Positions 52,582 to 62,967 of a stretch of 64,000 nucleotides of DNA are shown here, in pieces (within the stretch, counting starts at the first letter, position 1; every line of letters starts with the position of its first letter). Source of the DNA: Serratia liquefaciens. GTDB taxonomy: Bacteria; Pseudomonadota; Gammaproteobacteria; Enterobacterales; Enterobacteriaceae. Where the stretch lies: positions 930,001 to 994,000 of the forward strand of contig NZ_CP088930.1 in assembly GCF_027594825.1 (NCBI RefSeq). The letters are read 5' to 3'. The notes below the pieces were generated by a model, which saw only the letters and a program-made list of their open reading frames with translations, was not told the DNA's origin and ran no database searches. The position numbers were made by a program, and so were the translations under genes.

Positions 52582-53376
52582 TTATTTCCCCGTAGTGGTT
52601 AGCAGGTGAGTCAGGGCGCCATCCCAGGCGAACAAGGCATCCAGCACGTTATAATGGTTGGCGCCGGCTACGGCGACCAGGGTGACAGGCTGGCTTTTTT
52701 CCTGCAGCGCAGCGTAATAGTGCCTTGACTGGCCAATCAATTCCGGCAGCTCGTTGGCACCGTAAAACAGCGTCATCGGCTTGATGCGCTGCGGAATATG
52801 CCGCACCGGACTCAGTTGGGCAATTTGTTGCTCGGTCAACTGCAGCCGTCGGTTAACGTAGGTGTTTAATAGCGGCTCTAGTTCGAAAATGCCGCTGATC
52901 GGTAACGTTGCGTCGACCACCGCGTGATGCTGCCAGAAGCTGGCCAGATGGCCGCCGGCAGAGTGGCCGCACAGGTACACTGGCATTGGCTGACTGGCGG
53001 AAAGCCGTTGTTGAATAGCGTCCAGCGCCGCACCGGTTTGCTGGCAAATATCGTCGAGTCGGGCCTCCGGCGCCAACGCATATTCCACCAGCATGACATC
53101 AAAACCTAAAGACAATGGCACCTGCGCAATAAAAGCAAAATCGTCCTTACGGCAAAACTGCCAATAGCCACCATGAATAAATATTAAGGTCCCTTTAGCT
53201 GGTTTGTCGGAATATAACCAGTCAAAAACTTCCCGCGGTGAATTTCCATAGGCAATATTGCACTCATTGCGAGTTTTTTGATAAACCGCCTGACTGCGGA
53301 TTTGAAATGAGCTGAGGATCTCATCTTCATTATCCACCGTGCTACCGTTGTCGTAACTCCCCGCAACAAGTTTCAT
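52582..53376 (-). CDS. Arylformamidase-like alpha/beta hydrolase
   Basis: A 264-residue alpha/beta hydrolase. The oxyanion motif HGGYW lies at 68-72, the nucleophile elbow GHSAGG at 137-142 (Ser139), and the catalytic histidine is likely in GANHYNVLDA. HGGYW is typical of kynurenine formamidase (N-formylkynurenine to kynurenine) and related BAL-type hydrolases. The gene heads an operon with RidA, an aromatic aminotransferase and an amino-acid permease, which supports a role on an aromatic amino acid. The activity is inferred, not certain. Confidence 0.65.
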   Translation of the reverse strand: MKLVAGSYDNGSTVDNEDEILSSFQIRSQAVYQKTRNECNIAYGNSPREVFDWLYSDKPAKGTLIFIHGGYWQFCRKDDFAFIAQVPLSLGFDVMLVEYALAPEARLDDICQQTGAALDAIQQRLSASQPMPVYLCGHSAGGHLASFWQHHAVVDATLPISGIFELEPLLNTYVNRRLQLTEQQIAQLSPVRHIPQRIKPMTLFYGANELPELIGQSRHYYAALQEKSQPVTLVAVAGANHYNVLDALFAWDGALTHLLTTTGK

Positions 53377-53487
53377 ATATTAAACTTCGTTTATTATTTA
53401 AGATGTGCGTTAACTATTAGCAGTCGTCAAAATATTGTCAAGAGAGGCGTTACAGCAATGCGCGTCCGGTAATATAAATCTTTTCCC

Positions 53488-53525
53488 GCGCCAAATAAGT
53501 TTAACCAGTGAAACTTATTTGGCGC
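53488..53525. repeat. 15-bp perfect inverted repeat
   Basis: gcgccaaataagttt (53488-53502) and aaacttatttggcgc (53511-53525) pair fully around an 8-base loop. It lies 12 bp after the LysR stop and 111 bp upstream of the hydrolase gene start. It lacks a T-tract in the LysR direction. It may be a LysR terminator or an operator for the adjacent operon. Confidence 0.55.
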
Positions 53526-53537
53526 CAATAGCTATTT

Positions 53538-54437
53538 TTATCCTGCCTGAATTTGCGCTAATCGACTTAATTCCTGCCAGGCGTAATCCCAGAAGGTGCG
53601 CACCTTGAGCGGCATGCGCTGCATGTTTTGCGCCACCAACTGCACCGGCATCGGCAAAGGTTCAAACGCCGGTAACAGACGGACCAGAGTCCCCGAGGCC
53701 AAATCGTCTGCCACCTGATATGACAATAGCCGGGCGATGCCCTTGCCCGCTCGCACCGCCAGTAACTGTGTTTCGACGTCATTGAGCAACAAACGTGGCG
53801 TAAGCCGCACCCGCTCGCCATTCTCCTGCGGGCCAAAGCGCCATTCGCGCAGCGATGCCCGCTGGGTACCGACGATGGTGTCATGCTCAGCCAGCTGCGC
53901 CGGCTCCTGCGGTTCACCGCGCCGCGCCAGGTAGTCCGGGCTGGCGACGGTCACCCGGGACACCTGCCCCAGCCGGCGGGCCACCCGCGAAGAGTCCTGC
54001 AAATGACCAATGCGCACCGCGACGTCCAGCCCCTCGTCAATCAAGTCCAGGTTGCGATCGTTGAGGACCATTTCAATCTGCATCTGCGGATAGCGGTCAA
54101 GAAACGCCATCACCACCGGCGCCACATGCTTGCGTCCGAACTGCACCGGCGAGGTAATACGCAATAACCCGGTGAGCTGGGTGTCCGCCGTGTCCAGCAC
54201 CGCTGCCTGATATTCAGTAAGCAGCAAGTGCGCACGCTCCGCCAACCGCAACCCTGCCTCGGTCGGGGCTAGCCTTCGGGTGGTGCGTTCGACCAGCCGG
54301 GCGCCAAAGCGCTGCTCCAGCGAGGCGATAGCCCGGGTGACGGCAGGTGCGGAACGTCGCAGCTTGCGCCCCGCCGCCGCCAGGCTGCCGTGCTGGACTA
54401 CCGCCACAAAAATAGCCAATTCGTCCAGGCGATCCAT
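53538..54437 (-). CDS. LysR-family transcriptional regulator
   Basis: A 299-residue LysR-type protein starting MDRLDELAIFVAVVQHGSLA. HTH residues AAAGRKLRRSAPAVTRAIASLEQRFGARL are followed by EGLDVAVRIGHLQDSS and a PVQLVAQNMQRMPLKVRTFWDY end typical of the DsdC/CrgA-like branch. ATG at 54437 has ggaac seven bases upstream; another start at 54449 adds four residues and is poorly placed. It is divergent from a GST and PNPOx-like pair, 98 bp apart, and may control them. Confidence 0.87.
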   Translation of the reverse strand: MDRLDELAIFVAVVQHGSLAAAGRKLRRSAPAVTRAIASLEQRFGARLVERTTRRLAPTEAGLRLAERAHLLLTEYQAAVLDTADTQLTGLLRITSPVQFGRKHVAPVVMAFLDRYPQMQIEMVLNDRNLDLIDEGLDVAVRIGHLQDSSRVARRLGQVSRVTVASPDYLARRGEPQEPAQLAEHDTIVGTQRASLREWRFGPQENGERVRLTPRLLLNDVETQLLAVRAGKGIARLLSYQVADDLASGTLVRLLPAFEPLPMPVQLVAQNMQRMPLKVRTFWDYAWQELSRLAQIQAG

Positions 54438-54535
54438 AGATTGTTCCATAAAGTGAAATTATCAATTTCTACATTGCCGGATTACGCTCAATGATCGCAA
54501 GAGTATGCTGATAAAAATTGCTCAGGAGTCTGACC

Positions 54536-55153
54536 ATGCACAAGCTAAAACTGTACGGCACCCCGCTTTCCGGCCACGTCCACCGCGTGGCATTACTGCT
54601 AAGCATGCTGGAGCTGCCCTACGAATTTATTGAATCCCCGGCCGATGTTCGCCAAAGCGAAGCGTTTCGCCGCCTGAACCCTTTCGGCCAGATCCCGGTA
54701 CTGGTGGACGGCAATTTATCGCTGGCCGACAGCAATGCCATTCTGGTTTATCTGGCGAAAAACTACGCGCCGGGCAGCCACTGGCTGCCGGAGACGCCAC
54801 TGGCGGCGGCGCAGGTGCAGGAGTGGTTGTCTAAAGCCGCCGGTGAAGTGCGCTACGGTCCGGCCTCCTGCCGATTGATCGCCCAGTTTGCAGCACCGGA
54901 GGACGATCGGGTGGCGCTGGGGATAACCGCGCGTTTCTTACCGCAGATGGAACAGCATCTGAGTGTTCAGGCTTTCCTGGCGACGGAGCAGCCCACCATC
55001 GCCGATCTGGCCTGCTACAGCTATGTGGCGGTGGCCCCGGAGGGCGGTGTTTCGCTGGCGCCCTATCCTGCCATCCGGCGCTGGGTGGCGCGCATCGCCG
55101 CGCTGCCCGGTTTCTTCGCGATGCCCGCATTGCCGCACCCTGCGCAAAGGTAA
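54536..55153 (+). CDS. Glutathione S-transferase-family protein
   Basis: A 205-residue GST-fold protein. The N-terminal thioredoxin-like domain begins MHKLKLYGTPLSGHVHRVAL with NPFGQIPVLVDGNLSLADSNAILVYLAKNY (about 45-75); an alpha-helical C-terminal domain ends in PALPHPAQR. Glutathione conjugation or a related reaction is likely; the exact class is unclear. It precedes the PNPOx-like gene by 5 bp on the same strand and faces a divergent LysR gene. ATG follows ggagtctgacc. Confidence 0.85.
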   Translation: MHKLKLYGTPLSGHVHRVALLLSMLELPYEFIESPADVRQSEAFRRLNPFGQIPVLVDGNLSLADSNAILVYLAKNYAPGSHWLPETPLAAAQVQEWLSKAAGEVRYGPASCRLIAQFAAPEDDRVALGITARFLPQMEQHLSVQAFLATEQPTIADLACYSYVAVAPEGGVSLAPYPAIRRWVARIAALPGFFAMPALPHPAQR

Positions 55154-55158
55154 ATCCG

Positions 55159-56079
55159 ATGAGCCAGCCGATGTTCCACCCTGATGAACTGCGCGCCCAG
55201 GCATTGGCCGGTTTTGACCGCGTGGGCGGCTACATTTACACCAGCATGCCCGAGCAGCACCGCGAATTTTTCGCCGCGCTGCCTTACCTGTTCGTCGCCA
55301 CCCTGGACGATCGGGGCTGGCCGGTGGCCACGCTGTTCAACGGCCCCCCTGGATTTTTACGCACGCCGGACAGCAACCACCTGCGCATCAGCGCCCCGCG
55401 TCGCCAGGACGACCCGGCGCAGGCAGCCTTGCAAACCGGGAGTCTGGTGGGGGCGTTGGGGCTGGACTTCAGCAATCGGCGACGCAACCGAGCCAACGGG
55501 CGCATTACGCGCACCGACAAAAACCGCCTGGAAATTGCCGTCAGTCAGAGCTTCGGCAATTGTCCGCAGTATATCCAGCAACGGGAGCTGTATCCGGTAG
55601 CCGCCCATCCCGCGCCGATTGAACATCTCGCGACGCTGGACGCGGCGGCCCAGACATTGATTCGCCAGGCGGATACCTGCTTCGTCGCCAGCTGCGCCCA
55701 CAGCACGCTGGAACAAGGCGGCGTCGATATCTCACACCGGGGTGGCAGACCGGGATTTATCCATCTTCAGGGGAACAGCCTGTGGATCCCGGATTTTCGC
55801 GGCAACCGCTATATGAACACGCTGGGCAACCTGCTGGCGGAACCCAGGGCAGCGCTGTTGTTTGTCGATTTTGAGCGCGGTGATGTGCTGCACCTGCAGG
55901 GAGAAACGCAGATCCTCTGGCAGGCGGAAAGCGGCCAGGGTGTCGTGGGAGCGGAACGTTACTGGCGCTTCGATATCCACAGCGCATGGCGTTTTTCACA
56001 GGCACTGCCGTGGCGCGGGCGCAATCTGACGTATTCGCCGGCCACGCTGAACACCGGCGTGTGGTCGGAACCGGCGTAA
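55159..56079 (+). CDS. Pyridoxamine 5'-phosphate oxidase-like FMN-binding protein
   Basis: A 306-residue protein with two PNPOx-like split-barrel regions. The first is about 40-140 (FVATLDDRGWPVATLFNGPPGFL) and the second about 170-280 (GGRPGFIHLQGNSLWIPDFRGNRYMNTLGNLLAEPRAALLFVDFERGDVLHLQGETQIL). Members of this FMN-binding superfamily include cofactor oxidases and heme-related enzymes. It follows the GST gene, so it may act on the same small-molecule detoxification path. Substrate unknown. Confidence 0.78.
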   Translation: MSQPMFHPDELRAQALAGFDRVGGYIYTSMPEQHREFFAALPYLFVATLDDRGWPVATLFNGPPGFLRTPDSNHLRISAPRRQDDPAQAALQTGSLVGALGLDFSNRRRNRANGRITRTDKNRLEIAVSQSFGNCPQYIQQRELYPVAAHPAPIEHLATLDAAAQTLIRQADTCFVASCAHSTLEQGGVDISHRGGRPGFIHLQGNSLWIPDFRGNRYMNTLGNLLAEPRAALLFVDFERGDVLHLQGETQILWQAESGQGVVGAERYWRFDIHSAWRFSQALPWRGRNLTYSPATLNTGVWSEPA

Positions 56080-56101
56080 AAAACCCCGCAGAGGCGGGGT
56101 T
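56078..56101 (-). terminator. Terminator of the 71-aa gene (minus strand)
   Basis: aaccccgc and gcggggtt form an 8-bp stem with agag as loop; six T follow on the minus strand. It directly overlaps the end of the plus-strand PNPOx-like gene but its T-tract direction suits the minus-strand gene 56110-56325. Confidence 0.7.
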
Positions 56102-56109
56102 AGGTAAAG

Positions 56110-56325
56110 TTATACGCTATGTTCCGCCGTCGCAGCAGCCTGATAGAGCTGGCGGAAATAACTCAGGCGTTCAAAGAACAAGCGGCTTTGTGCTTCGGAC
56201 ATGTTGCCCGCCACCTTGCCGGCGTCGATCTCACGCCCCTGCCACTCCATCAGCGCAATGCTGGAAGCCAAAAAATCCATGTTGCTGCTGTAGGCCGCAA
56301 GGTGCCGACTCACTGAAGTCATCAT
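56110..56325 (-). CDS. Hypothetical protein, 71 aa
   Basis: A 71-residue protein starting MMTSVSRHLAAYSSNMDFLA and then SSIALMEWQGREIDAGKVAG, ending YFRQLYQAAATAEHSV. It is mostly helical with no signal or membrane segment. aaggag lies eight bases before the first ATG; a second ATG follows at once. I do not recognise a family. It is an isolated minus-strand gene with its own terminator. Confidence 0.65.
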   Translation of the reverse strand: MMTSVSRHLAAYSSNMDFLASSIALMEWQGREIDAGKVAGNMSEAQSRLFFERLSYFRQLYQAAATAEHSV

Positions 56326-56553
56326 GCTGCACGCTCCTTTTAGGTCATAAGGTCATTTCAAAAATGGGTCATATGCCTGCTGATTTCAGTATCGGCCTGG
56401 TCGCGGGCATTTTTTGTACAGAAGGTGCGAATGGCGATAAATTGATCTGTTGCCAAGGATCGGGCAAATCAAGGCGGAAAAATTTGCTAGGGTAAAGGGT
56501 AGCCGTTTGGGGTAGGTCAACCCGTGTTGAATTCTGAAAAAGGAAGATAACCG

Positions 56554-58029
56554 ATGAGCACTAACTTCTCCGCCCGCCTGAAAGATCCCACGCTGTTCCG
56601 CGAAGCCAACTACATCGATGGTCAGTGGTTGGCGGCCAAAGGCGACCAAACCATCAAGATCCATAACCCAGCCACCGGCGAGTTGGTCGGTCAGGTGCCC
56701 GCTTTGGGAGCCAAAGAAACCGCGCAGGCGATTGCCGCCGCCAAAAAAGCCCAGCCGGCCTGGCGTGCTTTGACGGCCAAAGAGCGTGCCGGCAAGCTGC
56801 GCAAACTGTTCGAACTGATGATGGAAAACCAGGAAGATCTGGCCATCATCATGACCGCCGAGCAAGGCAAGCCGTTGGCAGAAAGCCGGGGGGAAATTGC
56901 CTACGCCGCCTCCTTCATCGAGTGGTTCGCCGAAGAAGGCAAGCGGGTTTACGGCGACACCATCCCGCAGAATCTGTCCGGTCGCCGCATTATCGTGCAG
57001 AAAGAGCCGATTGGCGTTTTCGCCGCCATTACGCCGTGGAATTTCCCGGCGGCGATGATCACCCGCAAGGCCGGTCCCGGCTGGGCGGCAGGCTGTACCG
57101 GGGTGATCCGTCCCGCCAGCCAGACCCCGTTCTCGGCGTTGGCGCTCGCCGTGCTGGCCGAACGTGCAGGCTTACCGGCCGGCGTGTGCAATGTGATCAC
57201 CGGTCCAAGCCAGGCTATCGGTGGCGAACTGACCGCCAATCCGGACGTACGCAAACTCTCCTTTACCGGCAGCACCGAAGTGGGTGCGCAACTGCTGGCG
57301 CAGTGTGCCCCGACCATCAAAAAAACCAGTATGGAACTGGGCGGCAATGCGCCGTTTATCGTGTTTGACGATGCCGATCTGGATGCCGCCGTCGCCGGTG
57401 CCGTCGCATCCAAATACCGCAACGCCGGCCAGACCTGCGTTTGCACCAACCGCTTCCTGGTACAGGACGGTATTTACGACGCCTTTGCCGAAAAGCTGAA
57501 GGCGGCGGTAGCCAAGCTGAAAGTCGGTAATGGCATGGATGATGGCGTTACCATCGGCCCGTTGATTAATCCGGCCGCCGTGGAAAAAGTCAGCGAGCAT
57601 ATCGCCGACGCGGTGCAACACGGCGCTTCGATACTGCTGGGTGGCAAACCCCATGAGCTGGGCAATAACTTCTTTACGCCGACCATTCTGACCAACGTGC
57701 CGCGGCAGGCCAAAATCTTCCATGAAGAGACCTTTGGTCCGGTAGCGCCGCTGATCCGCTTTGACAGCGAAGCCGAAGCCATTGAGTTGGCCAACGATAC
57801 CCCTTTCGGACTGGCTTCTTATTTCTACAGTCGCGACATTGGCCGGGTAATGCGGGTTGCCGAAGCGCTGGAGTACGGCATCGTCGGCATCAATGAAGGG
57901 CTGATCTCCACCGAAGTGGCCCCCTTCGGCGGGGTTAAAAACTCCGGGCTGGGGCGTGAAGGATCGAAGTACGGTATCGAAGATTATCTCGAGATAAAGT
58001 ACCTGTGCCTGGGCGGGTTGGGGATCTAG
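56554..58029 (+). CDS. gabD: NAD(P)-dependent succinate-semialdehyde dehydrogenase, GabD-like
   Basis: A 491-residue aldehyde dehydrogenase of the GabD type. TPWNFPAAMITRKAG (160-174), the glutamate in MELGGNAPF (Glu261), and the nucleophile in GQTCVCTNR (Cys295) are intact. The conserved cofactor-binding lysine of the VLKPASQTP motif is here Arg186 (VIRPASQTP, codon cgt at 57109), and the preceding LAAGCTM reads WAAGCTG. No gabT or gabP lies nearby. The ATG at 56554 follows aaaggaa. The call is firm at family level; the Lys-to-Arg change could alter cofactor use or activity. Confidence 0.85.
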   Translation: MSTNFSARLKDPTLFREANYIDGQWLAAKGDQTIKIHNPATGELVGQVPALGAKETAQAIAAAKKAQPAWRALTAKERAGKLRKLFELMMENQEDLAIIMTAEQGKPLAESRGEIAYAASFIEWFAEEGKRVYGDTIPQNLSGRRIIVQKEPIGVFAAITPWNFPAAMITRKAGPGWAAGCTGVIRPASQTPFSALALAVLAERAGLPAGVCNVITGPSQAIGGELTANPDVRKLSFTGSTEVGAQLLAQCAPTIKKTSMELGGNAPFIVFDDADLDAAVAGAVASKYRNAGQTCVCTNRFLVQDGIYDAFAEKLKAAVAKLKVGNGMDDGVTIGPLINPAAVEKVSEHIADAVQHGASILLGGKPHELGNNFFTPTILTNVPRQAKIFHEETFGPVAPLIRFDSEAEAIELANDTPFGLASYFYSRDIGRVMRVAEALEYGIVGINEGLISTEVAPFGGVKNSGLGREGSKYGIEDYLEIKYLCLGGLGI

Positions 58030-58048
58030 CCACCCAACGCTTTTATGC

Positions 58049-58066
58049 GGCCCGCTCACGCGGGCC
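58049..58066. terminator. Hairpin after gabD
   Basis: ggcccgc and gcgggcc form a perfect 7-bp stem around tcac. No T-tract follows; likely weak termination. Confidence 0.45.
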
Positions 58067-58111
58067 GGTCAAGCCTGATTACCTATAGCAGTCGCTCAAG
58101 CGAGGTCAACA

Positions 58112-58480
58112 ATGGAGTTATCCCCTGCCGTTCCCATTCTTCGCATCTTTTCGGTTGAAAAGGCCCGGGAGTTTTATCTGGATTTTCTCGGTTTCACGCT
58201 GGATTGGGAGCACCGTTTCAGTGAAGATCTGCCGCTGTACATGCAGATCACGCGTTCTGGCCTGAGATTGCATCTCAGCGAGCATCACGGCGACAGCACG
58301 CCCGGTTCTGCGGTGTTTATTCCCACCGAGGATATCGACGCGCTGCACCGAGAGCTGACGACCAGGCAATACCGCTACGCCCGACCGGGCGTCGACACCC
58401 TCGACTGGGGAAAAGAGATGAATATCACCGATCCTTTCGGCAACCGGCTGCGTTTTTGTCAGCAAATCGGCGACGCCTGA
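58112..58480 (+). CDS. VOC/glyoxalase-superfamily protein
   Basis: A 122-residue vicinal-oxygen-chelate-fold protein. It starts MELSPAVPILRIFSVEKARE with FYLDFLGFTLDWEHRF, then IPTEDIDALHRELTTRQYRY and NITDPFGNRLRFCQQ. The pattern suits bleomycin-resistance or glyoxalase-like proteins, with His or Glu metal ligands unclear. It converges with the cupin gene, 11 bp apart. Function not defined. Confidence 0.82.
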   Translation: MELSPAVPILRIFSVEKAREFYLDFLGFTLDWEHRFSEDLPLYMQITRSGLRLHLSEHHGDSTPGSAVFIPTEDIDALHRELTTRQYRYARPGVDTLDWGKEMNITDPFGNRLRFCQQIGDA

Positions 58481-58491
58481 CCCTCTGGCGG

Positions 58492-58902
58492 TTAGCCGCC
58501 CAGAGAGGGCTTCAGGTACTGCGCATCGCTGACCTTCTCCATCCAGTCAACCGGGCTGCCGTTCAACGACTCGGCGATGGCAATGTGAGTCATGGCAGTA
58601 TCCGGCGTCGCACCGTGCCAATGTTTGACGTCCTCCGGGATCCACACAATGTCGCCCTGGTTCATTTCCTGGATCGCCTCGCCCCACACCTGGATCCAAC
58701 CACGCCCCTGAGTCACTATCAGCGTCTGGCCGAGCGGATGGGTGTGCCAGGCGGTACGGGCTCCTGGCTCAAAGGTCACGGTGGCGCCGCCCACGCGGGC
58801 CGGTTCGCTCCCGGCAAAAGGCGCATCGATGCGAACTTTACCGGTAAAGTACTCTTCTGGCCCCGGACGAGAGGGTTGGGTGCCGCTGCGTTGAATTTTC
58901 AC
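58492..58902 (-). CDS. Cupin-domain protein
   Basis: A 136-residue single-cupin protein. The first cupin motif is in [22 protein letters not shown] (two histidines) and the second in [27 protein letters not shown] at 58902 with ctggaga upstream is preferred over ATG at 58941, which has no ribosome site. Cupins of this type often sit beside aldo/keto reductases or SDRs; here it is downstream of one on the same strand. The metal is probably Fe or Mn; substrate unknown. Confidence 0.8.
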   Translation of the reverse strand: MKIQRSGTQPSRPGPEEYFTGKVRIDAPFAGSEPARVGGATVTFEPGARTAWHTHPLGQTLIVTQGRGWIQVWGEAIQEMNQGDIVWIPEDVKHWHGATPDTAMTHIAIAESLNGSPVDWMEKVSDAQYLKPSLGG

Positions 58903-59022
58903 TTGTTTCTCCAGTTCGGCAAAGGCTGCCGACGTTAACATTGACAGAATAATTGTAGAGAGTGCGTGTCATTTCGCCGCTCGGTTACTGCGATTCAAAA
59001 GCTACCGCGGGCAACGGCCGCA

Positions 59023-60471
<1,449 letters not shown>

Positions 60472-62847
60472 ATGCAAAATAAAGCGTCATCATCGCCGCT
60501 CATTATCATCACGGCACTGTTCGCCGCGTTGAGTGGGCTCTATCTGCTGGGAGGCGGCATCTGGCTGGCCAAGCTCGGCGGTTCGCTGTACTACATCATC
60601 GCCGGCCTGGTGCTGCTGATCACCGCCTGGTTACTGGTCCGCCGTCGTGCAACCGCTCTGTTGCTGTACGCGATCTTTTTACTCGGCACCACAATTTGGG
60701 CGCTGTGGGAAGTGGGCCCGGACTTCTGGGCACTGACGCCGCGTCTGGACGTCACCTTCTTCTTCGGCCTGTGGCTGGTACTGCCTTTTATCTATCGCAA
60801 GCTCCACGCCAAGGGCAAGCTGGCCTACAGCGCGCTGAGCCTGGCGCTGGTCGTCACCGTGGTGGCACTGGCCTACGCAGTGTTTAATGATCCGCAAGAG
60901 ATCAACGGCACCCTCGAACCTGCGCAGGTAAAAGTCGAACCTCAGGCATCAGACGCCGACTGGCCGGCCTATGGTCGCACCCAGGAAGGCACGCGTTACT
61001 CTCCACTGAGCCAAATCAATGATAAGAACGTCGGCCAACTCAAGGAAGCCTGGACTTTCCAGACCGGCGACCTGAAAACCGCCAACGATCCGGGGGAAAT
61101 CACCAACGAAGTGACCCCGATTAAAATCCGCGACACGCTCTATCTGTGTACCCCGCACCAGAAGCTGTTCGCGCTGGATGCCGCCACCGGCAAGCAAAAG
61201 TGGCAGTTCGATCCTCAGTTGAAATTTAACCCGACCTTCCAGCACATCACCTGCCGTGGCGTGTCTTATCATGAAACCCCTGTCGCCGCAGGCACAACCT
61301 CAGAAACCGCCCCGGCGCTGTGCGCACGACGCATTATCCTGCCGGTGAATGACGGTCGTTTGTTCGCTCTGGATGCCGATAGCGGCAAGCCTTGCGCCGA
61401 CTTCGCCAATAACGGCGAACTCAACCTGCAAAGCAATATGCCGTATGCGACGCCGGGCCATTATGAGCCAACGTCGCCGCCGGTGATCACCGATAAGGTG
61501 ATTGTGGTAGCCGGTGCAGTGACCGACAACTACTCCAACCGCGAGCCTTCGGGCGTGATCCGCGGTTTTGACGTCAACAGCGGCAAGCTGCTGTGGGCAT
61601 TCGATCCGGGTGCGAAAGATCCGAACGCCATTCCGGCGGACGAGCACCACTTCACCCCGAACTCCCCTAACTCTTGGGCTCCTTCTGCCTACGATGCCAA
61701 GCTGGATATCGTTTATCTGCCGATGGGCGTTACCACGCCGGACATCTGGGGCGGCGATCGCACGCCGGAAATGGAGCGTTATGCCAGTGGCCTGCTGGCG
61801 CTGAACGCCTCCACCGGCAAACTGGTCTGGTTCTATCAAACGGTGCACCATGACCTGTGGGATATGGACGTACCGGCGCAACCGACGCTGGCGGACATTA
61901 CCGACAAGAGCGGCAACAAGGTGCCGGTGATTTACGTGCCGACCAAAACCGGCAACATTTTCGTTCTGAACCGCACCAACGGTGAGTTGGTGGTGCCGGC
62001 ACCCGAAAAACCGGTTCCTCAGGGGCCAGCCAAGGGCGATCGTCTGTCACCGACCCAGCCTTTCTCTGAGCTGACTTTCCGTCCGGAGAAAAAGCTGACC
62101 GGCGCGGACATGTGGGGCGCCACCATTTACGACCAACTGGTTTGCCGGGTGATGTTCCACAGCCTGCGTTACGAAGGCACCTTCACGCCGCCTTCCGAGC
62201 AGGGCACGCTGGTGTTCCCGGGTAACCTGGGCATGTTCGAATGGGGCGGTCTGTCTGTGGATACCGACCGTCAGGTGGCTATCGCCAACCCTATCGCGTT
62301 GCCGTTTGTTTCCAAACTGATCCCACGCGGTCCGGGCAACCCGATCGAGCCTGACGAAAATGACAAAGGCGGCTCAGGTACCGAGTCCGGCGTGCAACCG
62401 CAGTATGGCGTGCCGTTCGGCGTGACCCTGAACCCGTTCCTGTCGCCGTTTGGCCTGCCGTGCAAACAGCCAGCCTGGGGCTATATTTCCGCCGTGGACT
62501 TGAAAACCAACGACATCGTGTGGAAAAAACGTATCGGTACCGTACGCGACAGTTCTCCGCTGCCGTTACCGTTCAAAATGGGCATGCCGATGTTGGGCGG
62601 GCCGGTGTCCACCGCCGGTAACGTCTTCTTCATTGGCGCAACCGCGGACAACTATCTGCGCGCCTTCAGCGTGACCAACGGTGAAAAACTGTGGGAAGCG
62701 CGGCTGCCGGCCGGTGGCCAGGCAACGCCAATGACCTATGAGGTCAACGGCAAGCAGTACGTGGTAATTTCCGCTGGCGGTCATGGCTCGTTCGGCACCA
62801 AGCTGGGTGACTATATTGTCGCTTACGCCTTGCCAGACGAGAAATAA
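60472..62847 (+). CDS. gcd: PQQ-dependent membrane glucose dehydrogenase
   Basis: A 791-residue inner-membrane quinoprotein (E. coli Gcd is 796). The N-terminus has five membrane helices (about 10-140, IIITALFAALSGLYLLGG and LLYAIFLLGTTIWALW). The periplasmic eight-bladed propeller (about 160-791) has tryptophan-docking repeats such as ALDAATGKQKWQFD and GVTTPDIWGGDRTPEMERYASG, and ends KLGDYIVAYALPDEK. It oxidises glucose to gluconate and feeds electrons to ubiquinone. ATG at 60472 follows aaggat; earlier in-frame codons add unrelated residues. No pqq genes are nearby. Confidence 0.95.
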   Translation: MQNKASSSPLIIITALFAALSGLYLLGGGIWLAKLGGSLYYIIAGLVLLITAWLLVRRRATALLLYAIFLLGTTIWALWEVGPDFWALTPRLDVTFFFGLWLVLPFIYRKLHAKGKLAYSALSLALVVTVVALAYAVFNDPQEINGTLEPAQVKVEPQASDADWPAYGRTQEGTRYSPLSQINDKNVGQLKEAWTFQTGDLKTANDPGEITNEVTPIKIRDTLYLCTPHQKLFALDAATGKQKWQFDPQLKFNPTFQHITCRGVSYHETPVAAGTTSETAPALCARRIILPVNDGRLFALDADSGKPCADFANNGELNLQSNMPYATPGHYEPTSPPVITDKVIVVAGAVTDNYSNREPSGVIRGFDVNSGKLLWAFDPGAKDPNAIPADEHHFTPNSPNSWAPSAYDAKLDIVYLPMGVTTPDIWGGDRTPEMERYASGLLALNASTGKLVWFYQTVHHDLWDMDVPAQPTLADITDKSGNKVPVIYVPTKTGNIFVLNRTNGELVVPAPEKPVPQGPAKGDRLSPTQPFSELTFRPEKKLTGADMWGATIYDQLVCRVMFHSLRYEGTFTPPSEQGTLVFPGNLGMFEWGGLSVDTDRQVAIANPIALPFVSKLIPRGPGNPIEPDENDKGGSGTESGVQPQYGVPFGVTLNPFLSPFGLPCKQPAWGYISAVDLKTNDIVWKKRIGTVRDSSPLPLPFKMGMPMLGGPVSTAGNVFFIGATADNYLRAFSVTNGEKLWEARLPAGGQATPMTYEVNGKQYVVISAGGHGSFGTKLGDYIVAYALPDEK

Positions 62848-62867
62848 TCGCAGAGGATAGTCTTGTC

Positions 62868-62895
62868 ACAGGGCACGCCGGATGGCGTGCCCTGT
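62868..62895 (+). terminator. Terminator-like hairpin after gcd
   Basis: acagggcacgcc (62868-62879) and ggcgtgccctgt (62884-62895) form a 12-bp stem around ggat. A short AT-rich segment follows. It is the likely gcd terminator, although the T-tract is poor. Confidence 0.65.
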
Positions 62896-62967
62896 CACTT
62901 TAAAACCGCAGTAAAAAGCTTTCCCTCCCGCTCATCCTCGTCCTGCAATAAAATTTTACGCCAAGTA

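Noticed and set aside
57172..58059. A 295-codon minus-strand frame antisense to gabD
   Set aside because: It is the complement of a conserved ALDH domain and shows no family features.
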